Assembly: GCA_009920815.1 (NCBI GenBank)
Contig: RFZH01000028.1
Coordinates: forward strand, 1-15,832
From: Paracoccaceae bacterium
GTDB lineage: Bacteria > Pseudomonadota > Alphaproteobacteria > Rhodobacterales > Rhodobacteraceae
DNA length: 15,832 bases
Reading direction: 5' to 3'
A program made the translations under genes and the position numbers. This document shows, piece by piece, positions 7,695 to 14,229 of the stretch. The notes beneath the pieces are model-generated. The model saw only the letters and a list, made by a program, of their open reading frames with translations. It searched no databases and had not been told where the DNA came from. Positions within the stretch are counted from its first letter, which is position 1, and each line of letters starts with the position of its first letter.

Positions 7695-8534
7695 CTATCG
7701 ACCGCTGCGCGACATAAAGGCCAAGCGTTCGAACAATTGGACGTCTTGTTCGTTCTTTAACAACGCCCCATGAAGCTTTGGTAAAAGACTGTTGCCGTCG
7801 CGTCTTAGGTCTTCGGGCGACAGGTCTTCGGCCAGAATTAATTTTAGCCAATCTAACACTTCTGACGTCGATGGTTTCTTTTTCAAACCAGGTTGTTCGC
7901 GGATTTCAAAGAACTGCGTCAGCGCGGTTGTCAGGATGCGTTCTTTGATGTCCGGGAAATGGACACGCACAATCTGTTGCAGTGTCTCAGCATCGGGAAA
8001 CTGGATATAGTGGAAAAAGCAACGGCGCAAAAACGCATCCGGTAATTCTTTTTCGTTGTTAGATGTGATGATGACCATAGGGCGATTGACCGCACGGATG
8101 GTTTCGCCCGTCTCATAAACGTGGAATTCCATCTTATCTAATTCTTGCAATAGATCGTTTGGAAATTCGATATCGGCCTTGTCGATTTCATCGATCAAAA
8201 GCACCACTTTTTCATCCGCATCAAAGGCCTGCCATAGCTTGCCTTTGCGGATATAATTGGACACATCGTGGACCCGTTCATCGCCCAATTGACTGTCGCG
8301 CAAACGCGACACTGCATCGTATTCATACAGGCCCTGTTGGGCTTTGGTCGTGGATTTGATGTTCCATTCGATCAAAGTGATTCCCAAACCCTTGGCCACC
8401 TGTTTGGCCAATTCGGTTTTTCCTGTGCCTGGTTCGCCCTTGATCAAAAGAGGGCGTTCCAAGGTCAGCGCAGCATTGACCGCCAAGGTCAGGTCATGTG
8501 GGGCGACATAATCCGAAGTGCCTGTGAATTTCAT
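7695..8534 (-). CDS. MoxR-family AAA+ ATPase
   Basis: The 279-residue ATPase contains Walker A GEPGTGKT (33-40), Walker B VVLLIDEIDKAD (110-121), a sensor-1 region IITSNNEKELPDAFLRR (155-171) with its arginine finger candidates at 170-171, and a C-terminal lid with LSPEDLRR. This is the MoxR branch of AAA+ proteins, which form hexamers and act with VWA-domain partners. The matching VWA gene lies downstream on the same strand, separated by the broken DUF2927 gene and the 54-residue membrane protein. There are about 200 bases between this gene and the DUF2927 start, so the latter may have its own promoter. Length and motifs are intact. The cellular target is unknown. Confidence 0.9.
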   Translation of the reverse strand: MKFTGTSDYVAPHDLTLAVNAALTLERPLLIKGEPGTGKTELAKQVAKGLGITLIEWNIKSTTKAQQGLYEYDAVSRLRDSQLGDERVHDVSNYIRKGKLWQAFDADEKVVLLIDEIDKADIEFPNDLLQELDKMEFHVYETGETIRAVNRPMVIITSNNEKELPDAFLRRCFFHYIQFPDAETLQQIVRVHFPDIKERILTTALTQFFEIREQPGLKKKPSTSEVLDWLKLILAEDLSPEDLRRDGNSLLPKLHGALLKNEQDVQLFERLAFMSRSGR

Positions 8535-8645
8535 CGGTATTCCCTTGTTTGTTAAGTTGGCCGGACCTTACCGAGTTCATTAAATAACTGCAATCCGCCT
8601 CTTTAGCTAGTGACAAGGCTTGGTCAATGGGGTAGGTGCGGGGCA

Positions 8646-8658
8646 CGGATATTATCCG
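8646..8658. promoter_or_regulatory. dyad upstream of dksA, possible promoter or operator
   Basis: CGGATA-T-TATCCG is a perfect 13-base dyad, 25 bases before the dksA start, and it contains a -10-like TATTAT. It may be the promoter core or a regulator site. No convincing -35 is seen at proper spacing, so this is tentative. Confidence 0.25.
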
Positions 8659-8682
8659 CAAAGACTATTGGAGGAATAATGC

Positions 8683-9138
8683 ATGTCCGAGTTTGACCTG
8701 CATGAGGGGGAAGCAATGAACAAATCGCTCAACATTCCTGACGACTATGTTCCGGCCGAAGACGAACCGTTTATGAACGATCGCCAGCTCGAGTATTTTC
8801 GTCGCAAATTGATTGCATGGAAAAATGATCTTTTAGTTGATAGCAAAGAAACAATCGAAGGTCTGCAAGGGAACACCCGTAACATCCCTGACATTACAGA
8901 CCGCGCCAGCGAAGAAACGGACCGCGCGCTAGAATTGCGCACCCGTGATCGTCAACGTAAACTGGTTTCCAAGATCGACGCCGCACTTCGTCGGATCGAA
9001 AATGGCGAATATGGCTATTGTGAAATGACAGGTGATCCTATTTCGCTAAAGCGTTTGGATGCACGTCCGATTGCGACCATGACACTCGAAGCGCAAGAAA
9101 AGCACGAGCGCCGAGAAAAAGTGCATCGCGACGATTAA
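8683..9138 (+). CDS. dksA: RNA polymerase-binding transcription factor DksA
   Basis: DksA binds the secondary channel of RNA polymerase and, with ppGpp, shifts transcription away from rRNA under starvation. Seen here are a long coiled coil with the tip motif D70-I-T-D73-R-A75, then the globular domain GEYGYCEMTGDPISLKRLDA. Of the four cysteines of the canonical zinc finger only C113 remains; the other positions carry T116, T134 and A137. Such degenerate DksA proteins are usual in this group. Two starts are possible. ATG 8683 has GGAGGA seven bases upstream, while ATG 8716 (MNKSLNIPDDYVP) has GAGGGGGAAG upstream and fits the usual family N-terminus; the longer one is listed. A third ATG at 8679 would make only MHVRV. 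A strong terminator follows the stop. Confidence 0.92.
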   Translation: MSEFDLHEGEAMNKSLNIPDDYVPAEDEPFMNDRQLEYFRRKLIAWKNDLLVDSKETIEGLQGNTRNIPDITDRASEETDRALELRTRDRQRKLVSKIDAALRRIENGEYGYCEMTGDPISLKRLDARPIATMTLEAQEKHERREKVHRDD

Positions 9139-9144
9139 GGATTT

Positions 9145-9174
9145 GGCCAAGGATGTTTCCTTGGCCTTTTGTTT
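9145..9174 (+). terminator. intrinsic terminator of dksA
   Basis: GGCCAAGG-ATGTTT-CCTTGGCC (9145-9166) is a perfect eight-pair stem with a six-base loop, followed by TTTTGTTTT. It begins six bases after the dksA stop and is a textbook Rho-independent terminator. The next gene starts almost on top of its T-tract. Confidence 0.85.
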
Positions 9175-9177
9175 TGC

Positions 9178-10344
9178 ATGGCAGCCAAACAGATAACGAT
9201 CATTGGCGCGGGGATTGGCGGGCTTACTGCGGCGCTCGCGCTGAACCACTTTGGTTTTGACGTTCGGGTGATCGAACAGACCGACGCCTTACAAGATGTC
9301 GGCGCTGGCATCCAAATCAGCCCGAATGGATTTTGTGTGTTGGATGCGCTGGGGCTTGGTCCCGCGCTTGACGCCGTCTCGGTGCGTGGTGGGGCGGTAA
9401 GTTTGCGTGATTATCAGGCGGGTAAACCCGTCGCGCATCTTGATCTGAACCGCTTTGGGTATGCAATCGGGTATCGGTTCTTTCATCGCGCAGATTTGAT
9501 CCAAACCCTGAAACAGGCCTGTGACGCCCATGGCATTTCGGTAATGCTTGGGTGCCGTGTTGAACACATCATCAATGATCGTGGTGACGTGGAAACAACT
9601 AAGGGTTCATTAAACAGCGACCTTTTGATTGGCGCTGACGGTATTCATTCAAAAACCCGCGCCCATATTTTGGGCCAGAGCCAAGAGCCCCCCTTTACAG
9701 GTCAAGTGGCATGGCGCGCCTTGGTGCCAAATCGGATCAACCATCCGAACGCAGCATGGGTTCACATGGGCCCGCATCGCCATATTGTCAGCTATCCGTT
9801 GCGCGGTGGCGACATCTTAAACGTGGTCATGGTCCAAGAACAGGCCAAATGGGCACAAGATGGCTGGAATGTGCCTGATGACCCAAGTGTGGTGCGTCAT
9901 ATGTTTGCAGATTTCTCAGGCCCGATCGCAGATGTTTTGGCGGGTTTGGACACGGTTCATAAATGGGGGCTGTTTCGGCATCCCGTTGCGTCGCAATGGT
10001 GGCGCAACCGTATTGTCATGATGGGGGATGCAGCGCATCCCACTTTGCCATTTATGGCACAAGGCGCGGTTCAAGCGATCGAAGATGCATGGGCTTTGGC
10101 CGCCACTCTTGCCAAATACGATGATGCTGCGGCCGCCTTTGGCGCCTATCAAGCGCTGCGATTGCCGCGCGTGCAACGGGTTGTTGCAGCCGCCAATCGC
10201 AATGCTTGGAAATATCATCTGGCCTTTGGTCCTCTGCGGTTTGGCGCACACACGGCTTTGCGTGTCGCGTCAACGATTATGCCCGCATCATTGGTACGCC
10301 AATTTGATTGGGTCTATAATTACGACATAACCAAAGCGGTTTAA
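9178..10344 (+). CDS. FAD-dependent aromatic-type monooxygenase
   Basis: This is a class A flavoprotein hydroxylase of about 388 residues, similar to salicylate and 3-hydroxybenzoate hydroxylases. It shows the dinucleotide-binding GAGIGGLTAALAL near the N-terminus, a middle DLLIGADGIHSKTR motif (the DG motif that contacts FAD and NADPH), and VMMGDAAHPTLPFMAQGAVQAIEDAWALA, the GD motif that binds the FAD ribityl chain. It would hydroxylate an aromatic or related substrate using NAD(P)H and oxygen; the substrate cannot be read from the sequence. I chose the ATG at 9178 (MAAKQITIIGAG) because the in-frame TTG at 9169 lies within the dksA terminator. No good ribosome binding site precedes 9178, so translation may be weak or leaderless. 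Its TAA overlaps the stop of the convergent xth. Confidence 0.88.
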   Translation: MAAKQITIIGAGIGGLTAALALNHFGFDVRVIEQTDALQDVGAGIQISPNGFCVLDALGLGPALDAVSVRGGAVSLRDYQAGKPVAHLDLNRFGYAIGYRFFHRADLIQTLKQACDAHGISVMLGCRVEHIINDRGDVETTKGSLNSDLLIGADGIHSKTRAHILGQSQEPPFTGQVAWRALVPNRINHPNAAWVHMGPHRHIVSYPLRGGDILNVVMVQEQAKWAQDGWNVPDDPSVVRHMFADFSGPIADVLAGLDTVHKWGLFRHPVASQWWRNRIVMMGDAAHPTLPFMAQGAVQAIEDAWALAATLAKYDDAAAAFGAYQALRLPRVQRVVAAANRNAWKYHLAFGPLRFGAHTALRVASTIMPASLVRQFDWVYNYDITKAV

Positions 10345-11120
10345 TTGTCTAATTCGATCCACACAGGCACATGATCTGATGGTTTTTCCCCCGCACGCAC
10401 ATCCTTGTCGATCTGACAGTCCACCATCATATCCGCACAAGACGGCGTCAAAAGGAAATGGTCGATCCGTATCCCGTCGTTGCGATTCCATGCACCTGCT
10501 TGATAATCCCAAAAACTGTAATGGCCACCGCCGCGCACGCGGGCACGAAATGCTTCGGTAAAGCCAAGGTTTAAGATCTTGCGAAATGCCGCGCGGCTTT
10601 CTGGGCGAAAAAGCGCGTCTGTGGTCCATGCGTCCGGACGTGCGGCATCTTCGGCTTGGGGGATGATATTATAGTCACCTGCCATGAGGGCAGGCGTTTC
10701 ATCCTCCATCAAGGCCTTGGCCCGATGATAGAGCCGTTCCATCCATGCCAGTTTATAATCATATTTTGGCCCAGGGGCAGGGTTGCCATTGGGCAGGTAC
10801 AGGCCACAGATGCGGATCGCCTGTTTTCCCACCACTGTCGCCTCGATCCAGCGGGCTTGTTCGTCGCTATCATCGCCGGGCAGACCGCGGGTCACATCCT
10901 CAAGCGGGAGCTTTGAAAGGATCGCAACCCCGTTGAAAGATTTTTGACCATGGGTTTCGACACTGTATCCACGCTCTTCAAAGATTTCGCGGGGAAAGGC
11001 TTCGTCAACTGATTTGATCTCTTGCAACAGAACGACGTCGGGCTGCGCCTCATCTAACCAGTTGGGCAATGCCTCGATCCGTGCTTTGATCCCATTAATG
11101 TTAAACGTAGCGATTTTCAT
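10341..11120 (-). CDS. xth: exodeoxyribonuclease III
   Basis: This is a 3'-5' exonuclease and AP endonuclease of base-excision repair. The 259 residues match the family and all active-site signatures are visible: FNINGIKARI (N7), LLQEIK with metal-binding E34, AGDYNIIP (D149 and N151), RIDHFLLT (D220), and the final SDHVPVW with the catalytic D249-H250 pair. It stands alone on the minus strand. Its stop shares the bases TTAA (10341-10344) with the monooxygenase stop, leaving no room for an intervening terminator. The gene is complete and nothing in it is unusual. Confidence 0.94.
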   Translation of the reverse strand: MKIATFNINGIKARIEALPNWLDEAQPDVVLLQEIKSVDEAFPREIFEERGYSVETHGQKSFNGVAILSKLPLEDVTRGLPGDDSDEQARWIEATVVGKQAIRICGLYLPNGNPAPGPKYDYKLAWMERLYHRAKALMEDETPALMAGDYNIIPQAEDAARPDAWTTDALFRPESRAAFRKILNLGFTEAFRARVRGGGHYSFWDYQAGAWNRNDGIRIDHFLLTPSCADMMVDCQIDKDVRAGEKPSDHVPVWIELDN

Positions 11121-11293
11121 CTGACGGTTCCTTGCTGGTGTGGTTTGGTTTTATCCCCGTTTGTGGGGGTGATGCAAGCAAGCAAACCGATCTTGATTCG
11201 TCCAGTTAGCGCTGTTTTCGCCCCCTGTGTCCCCTAGGTTAGTCAATTTCATCAGGCAATTCGAATTTTTTTCTGACGTTTCAAACCGTTTAA

Positions 11294-11343
11294 ATTCAAT
11301 GGGTTATTCAATCTTTGGGTGAGTGTTTGTGTGAAAATATAAC
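11294..11343 (+). promoter_or_regulatory. sigma70-like promoter for the repeat-protein unit, with adjacent direct repeat
   Basis: TTGGGT (11315-11320), a 17-base spacer and TATAAC (11338-11343) make a sigma70-type promoter. The -10 matches five of six consensus bases and the -35 three of six. Just upstream, ATTCAAT occurs twice (11294-11300 and 11306-11312), 12 bases apart, the kind of direct repeat an activator could bind. A start near 11350 would give a leader of about 65 bases. The rest of 11121-11293 shows no gene or convincing element apart from a small CCCC/GGGG hairpin near 11153-11168. Confidence 0.45.
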
Positions 11344-11416
11344 CATAGGTAGAAAAAGTAACTTGCAATACAACCTAAACGAGTAATTATTAAGTCATAC
11401 AACTTAGGAGGTTAAA

Positions 11417-11650
11417 ATGCTTGCACTGAAACAAATGATCACCCCGTTGACACACCCGACAACCGCGCCTTCTGCGTCTATGTTCGACGGTGAAAACGTC
11501 GCTCTGCATTCATCTGGCTCTGCGCCAACGATGCGCGGTGTGACAATCGACGGCGAAAACGTCGCGCTACATTCATCCGGCTCTGCACCAACAATGAGCA
11601 ATGTTATCAAATACGGCGAATTAACTGGCCTGTATTCATCTGGGTCGTAA
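11417..11650 (+). CDS. 77-residue tandem-repeat small protein (SSGS repeats)
   Basis: The chain has a 22-residue N-terminal part (MLALKQMITPLTHPTTAPSA-SM) and then units with an exact 21-residue period: residues 23-43, 44-64 and a shortened 65-77. Units one and two share DGENVALHSSGSAPTM exactly; unit three is KYGELTGLYSSGS and ends the protein. There is no cysteine, no clear signal peptide and no membrane helix. Alternating polar and hydrophobic residues and the glycine-rich turns would suit a small beta-solenoid; a modified repeat peptide is another option. Translation should be strong: AGGAGG lies five bases before the ATG. It precedes an unrecognised 353-residue gene on the same strand. 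I recall similar short roseobacter proteins catalogued as a DUF (possibly DUF6749), but I cannot verify this. Function unknown. Confidence 0.8.
   Translation: MLALKQMITPLTHPTTAPSASMFDGENVALHSSGSAPTMRGVTIDGENVALHSSGSAPTMSNVIKYGELTGLYSSGS
11483..11650 (+). repeat. 63-base tandem repeat, 2.6 copies
   Basis: The codon GAC of unit one (11486), GAC of unit two (11549) and TAC of unit three (11612) are exactly 63 bases apart. In the 16 codons encoding identical residues in units one and two there are six base differences, all at third positions. Confidence 0.85.
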
Positions 11651-11740
11651 GCCCCACCCACGGTCGTTTCTTCGGCCGACCCTTAGACCCAGATTGGAAA
11701 GTCACCCTCTGTTCCTTGCACCGCGTGCGGTGACTTTCCA
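11641..11740 (+). promoter_or_regulatory. structured intercistronic RNA
   Basis: Two strong folds fill the gap between the repeat protein and the next gene. The first nests GGTCG/CGACC (11662-11666 with 11677-11681) inside TGGGTC/GACCCA (11641-11646 with 11686-11691). The second is a perfect 12-pair stem, TGGAAAGTCACC with GGTGACTTTCCA (11695-11706 with 11729-11740), whose loop holds a further GCAC/GTGC stem (11718-11728). Neither is followed by a T-tract, so simple termination is unlikely. The second ends 24 bases before the downstream start and its ACGAGG ribosome binding site, so it could control translation, RNA processing or relative stability of the two genes. Confidence 0.65.
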
Positions 11741-11764
11741 TCCAACTCCACGACGAGGTTTCCC

Positions 11765-12826
11765 ATGTCAAATGTGATTGCCCTAAATCCGCCCCATCGC
11801 CGCCTGGACCACGACACGCGTTTAGCGGCAGTTTTGGATTGTTTTGCACATGGCCGTCGCGATAAAGACAACGTTTTTTGGTTAAAGGAAAACGCTGAGC
11901 TTTTGAATGTTTTGGAAACATCAGGTCAGCGCGTAGGATCAGCCGCGTTGGAAACTTATGCTGAGTATTACCAAGACCTACAGGGCAAATTAGAATTTTT
12001 TCCTCAGTATTATCGGTTCCTATTTTCCATCGCACTGGACCTTGAGGCGTTGGGCCTAGGCGGAGATCAGGCGAAAAAAATGGGACAATGGATTGTAGAT
12101 CATGACTTGGTCCAATCAGAACTGTCTGATTTGCAACGTGCCGAGGCCTGTCGCTTGTTGGCCCGCGTGGGCGCCGCACCAGTTATCGATCCTGGTTTGA
12201 ATGATCGGTTGCACCGATTTATCAATCATTCGCCAACCTTTGCCTTGCCAAACAAAAAGGCGGCATATGAGCTGACGCATATCATTTTTTACCTATCGGA
12301 ATATGGCCGTCACGATCCACATGTCTCTGATCGCGCGGTTGAATCCCTGCATTATGTAGGCATTTTGGCGATGCTTGAAAAAAACGCTGACCTATTGGCA
12401 GAGGTCTGCATTTCGTTAAAGTTTGCGGGTGCCGTTGTTCCACAAGAATGGCAGGACTGGATCGTTGCACATCGCGCCTCTGCCATTTGGTCTGAATGTC
12501 CTGACGCGATGGATGATTATCATGAATATTTCATGTGTGATTGGTACACACAGCTACAAGGTGGCCCCGCGTTTCATGGGTTTAATTCGTTTGAAAATGT
12601 TGCGGTTCATACCACGCGTTATCAGACCTCGCCGCTGCGAACGCTTTCAGAAACACTCTTAGGTATCGATCGGCGTTACGCGGATGACCATAAACTTCAG
12701 CGAATGACCGTTGATTTGCCAGACGATGTATATGATGCCGTATCCTTTGCTGAAAAAAGCAGCCCCTATTTCGGAAGCTTTTTTGCAAATTTCGCCCGAA
12801 CTGATTTCTCGGTTCAATTTAACTAA
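11765..12826 (+). CDS. uncharacterised 353-residue protein, partner of the repeat protein
   Basis: I do not recognise a characterised domain. The chain starts MSNVIALNPPHRR and continues as a mostly alpha-helical soluble protein with no signal peptide and no membrane segment. It has conserved-looking aromatic and acidic patches: FWLKENAELLNVLE (about 40-55), YYQDLQGKLEFFPQYYRFLF (68-87), HDPHVSDRAVESLHYVGIL, and DDYHEYFMCDWYTQLQGGPAFHGFNSF. Histidines and acidic residues are frequent, but no known catalytic motif stands out. ACGAGG (11753-11758) is six bases before the ATG. It follows the 77-residue repeat protein by 114 bases and is closed by a terminator, so the two probably form a transcription unit. 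I recall similar roseobacter proteins listed as a DUF (possibly DUF6902), unverified. A role in modifying or handling the repeat protein is only a guess from proximity. Confidence 0.8.
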   Translation: MSNVIALNPPHRRLDHDTRLAAVLDCFAHGRRDKDNVFWLKENAELLNVLETSGQRVGSAALETYAEYYQDLQGKLEFFPQYYRFLFSIALDLEALGLGGDQAKKMGQWIVDHDLVQSELSDLQRAEACRLLARVGAAPVIDPGLNDRLHRFINHSPTFALPNKKAAYELTHIIFYLSEYGRHDPHVSDRAVESLHYVGILAMLEKNADLLAEVCISLKFAGAVVPQEWQDWIVAHRASAIWSECPDAMDDYHEYFMCDWYTQLQGGPAFHGFNSFENVAVHTTRYQTSPLRTLSETLLGIDRRYADDHKLQRMTVDLPDDVYDAVSFAEKSSPYFGSFFANFARTDFSVQFN

Positions 12827-12848
12827 GAATTTTTTTGCACACAGAAAC

Positions 12849-12882
12849 AGGGTGTCCTGCATGGGGCGCCCTTCTTTCGTTT
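12849..12882 (+). terminator. terminator of the repeat-protein unit
   Basis: A nine-pair stem with two G-U pairs (arms 12849-12857 and 12864-12872, starting AGGGTGTCC) is followed by TCTTTCGTTT. It begins 22 bases after the stop of the 353-residue gene and would end that transcript. The remaining bases up to 13097 are AT-rich and contain no gene I can support. Confidence 0.6.
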
Positions 12883-13097
12883 AAGCTTAAAATTATCTTT
12901 TTGAAAATGCGAATGATTTTTTCGTCTCATTGGATGCAACTTGTATTAGCCTCTTTCCATTGCTTGTAACGCCGGACCCTAAGCCAGTTCCATTGATGAC
13001 TATTTTTACGTTTGACACGTCCTGTGGCTTTTGTGGTTTTCTGATGTCTGGCAATTTGCGTTTTTACGGTGTGGAGTATTGTTCGCGTGGTTAAATT

Positions 13098-14018
13098 ATG
13101 ATGAGCTTTCAATGTCCGGCACCTTTTAATTCATCGTATCAGCTTGGCATTTCTTTGGCACTGCTTTCCACAGTTTTGCAATCCACGACCGACGCCTTGG
13201 CCAAATATGCAGCCACGATGAACAATCCCCTTATTGTTATGTTTTATGGCGGCGGATTTGCTGCGCTTTTGTCGTTAACGGTAGGTCGGCTTATGAAACA
13301 GGGGCCTGTTTTGCGCACCTCAGTCCCGACCTTAATGGCGGTACGGTCATTCTTTAGCCTGAGTACAACGATTTTATACATTTTTGCGCTGACCACTATT
13401 TCGTTGGCCGAAGCGTTTGTCGCAGGATCGACGATGCCCTTTATGGCGGCGATTGTCGGGCGTGTGCTGCATGGCAATCCTATTCGGCCAAGCGTTTGGG
13501 GCGCAATGGCCGCAGGTGTGATTGGCGTGGCGGCGATGTTCTTGGATGCCATGCCCGAGGCACGGATCGGTTATCTATATGTCTTTGCTGGGACATTTTG
13601 CGGCGCCACGTCAATTGTGCTTTCGCCCCAAGTGTACCGGCACGAACGAAATCCCTTTGGCATGGTATTTTGGCCAAACATGGCATTATGTCTTGGCACG
13701 GGGATCTATTTATTTACCACCGGCACTGGTTTTCATGCACCAATGTTTTGGCCAATCCTGCCATATGCGGTGTTTCTGTTTTTGATCCGCCTGCTTGCAA
13801 CGCTGACGTCCCGCTTATTGCTGACACATGTTCAGCCGCACGAACTGCTGGCGTTTGGATTGTCGATGACAAAACGCGCGCCGATTAATTCGTCGGTGAA
13901 ATCTATCACCGCATTTTCCAAAAACGGCAGCGAAGCTGTGTCAATCATCACGGTTTCGCCGCCGCCGGTCAACACCAGATCATCCGGTGCGGGTGTATCC
14001 AGCTTGATGTCATATTGA
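13098..14018 (+). CDS. DMT-superfamily (EamA) transporter, C-terminally truncated
   Basis: The first 245 or so residues are a drug/metabolite-type transporter with about eight hydrophobic helices: LGISLALLSTVLQSTTDALA, PLIVMFYGGGFAALLSL, the VRSFFSLSTTILYIFAL region, LAEAFVAGSTMPFMAAIV, and further helices to FLFLIRLLATLTSRLLL. EamA proteins normally have ten helices. Here the reading frame passes at about 13832 into the antisense strand of the iron-sulfur carrier gene, and the last 60 residues are polar antisense translation with no transporter character. The last two helices are therefore lost and the protein is probably not functional. No good ribosome binding site is seen before the tandem ATG codons at 13098 and 13101, and an in-frame stop just upstream (13092) limits the start. 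Substrate unknown. Confidence 0.7.
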   Translation: MMSFQCPAPFNSSYQLGISLALLSTVLQSTTDALAKYAATMNNPLIVMFYGGGFAALLSLTVGRLMKQGPVLRTSVPTLMAVRSFFSLSTTILYIFALTTISLAEAFVAGSTMPFMAAIVGRVLHGNPIRPSVWGAMAAGVIGVAAMFLDAMPEARIGYLYVFAGTFCGATSIVLSPQVYRHERNPFGMVFWPNMALCLGTGIYLFTTGTGFHAPMFWPILPYAVFLFLIRLLATLTSRLLLTHVQPHELLAFGLSMTKRAPINSSVKSITAFSKNGSEAVSIITVSPPPVNTRSSGAGVSSLMSY

Positions 14019-14134
14019 AACCCTGAACATCCGCCGCCTTCAACCGCGATACGCAGGCCTTGGCCTTTTTGCGCGGCGCCGATTTCGGACAAACGATCAA
14101 AGGCGCGTTGGGTGACCTTGGGGGGGATTTGCAT
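13832..14134 (-). CDS. A-type iron-sulfur carrier (IscA/ErpA family), C-terminus lost
   Basis: The 100 residues are a HesB/IscA-type protein: the N-terminal helix VTQRAFDRLSEI, the core VEGGGCSGFQYDI with ligand cysteine C36, and the end FVIDNPNASSSCG. Family members carry C36, then a C-terminal CGCG motif whose two cysteines complete the iron or cluster site, followed by SF. Here a stop falls directly after C99-G100, so the last cysteine and the tail are gone. A-type carriers deliver iron-sulfur clusters to client enzymes; without the third cysteine this copy should be impaired or dead. The gene converges with the DMT transporter gene, and both end abnormally at the same place. It is divergent from dgt with a shared promoter region. 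Confidence 0.85.
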   Translation of the reverse strand: MQIPPKVTQRAFDRLSEIGAAQKGQGLRIAVEGGGCSGFQYDIKLDTPAPDDLVLTGGGETVMIDTASLPFLENAVIDFTDELIGARFVIDNPNASSSCG

Positions 14135-14157
14135 GTCTGACCGCTCCTGACTCTAGA

Positions 14158-14195
14158 ACTGTGCTTTCACAGTGCTGCGTTTCCTATTATATAGG
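14158..14195. promoter_or_regulatory. bidirectional promoter with operator-like dyad
   Basis: CCTAT-TAT-ATAGG (14183-14195) is nearly symmetric, giving TATAAT on the minus strand for the iron-sulfur carrier gene and TATATA on the plus strand for dgt. TTCACA (14166-14171) is a good -35 for dgt with a 16-base spacer. The perfect dyad ACTGTG-CTTT-CACAGT (14158-14173) overlaps that -35 and lies in the leader of the minus-strand gene, so a bound regulator could affect both. No regulator is identified. Confidence 0.45.
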
Positions 14196-14229
14196 ATGGT
14201 AAATAAAAAACGACAAGAAAGGCAGAGCA

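Noticed and set aside
9169..9177. TTG start for the monooxygenase
   Set aside because: It lies in the T-tract of the dksA terminator; the ATG at 9178 begins directly at the conserved flavin-binding fold.
11483..11650. CRISPR-like array
   Set aside because: The periodic repeat is in frame, contiguous, 63 bases long without unique spacers, and coding; it is a protein repeat.
11417..11650. Lanthipeptide or thiopeptide precursor
   Set aside because: The small protein has no cysteine and no recognisable modification enzyme is nearby, so a specific RiPP class cannot be supported.
12927..13112. 61-codon minus-strand frame in the gap before the transporter
   Set aside because: Very basic, low-complexity translation with no recognisable family, overlapping the transporter start; no convincing ribosome binding site.
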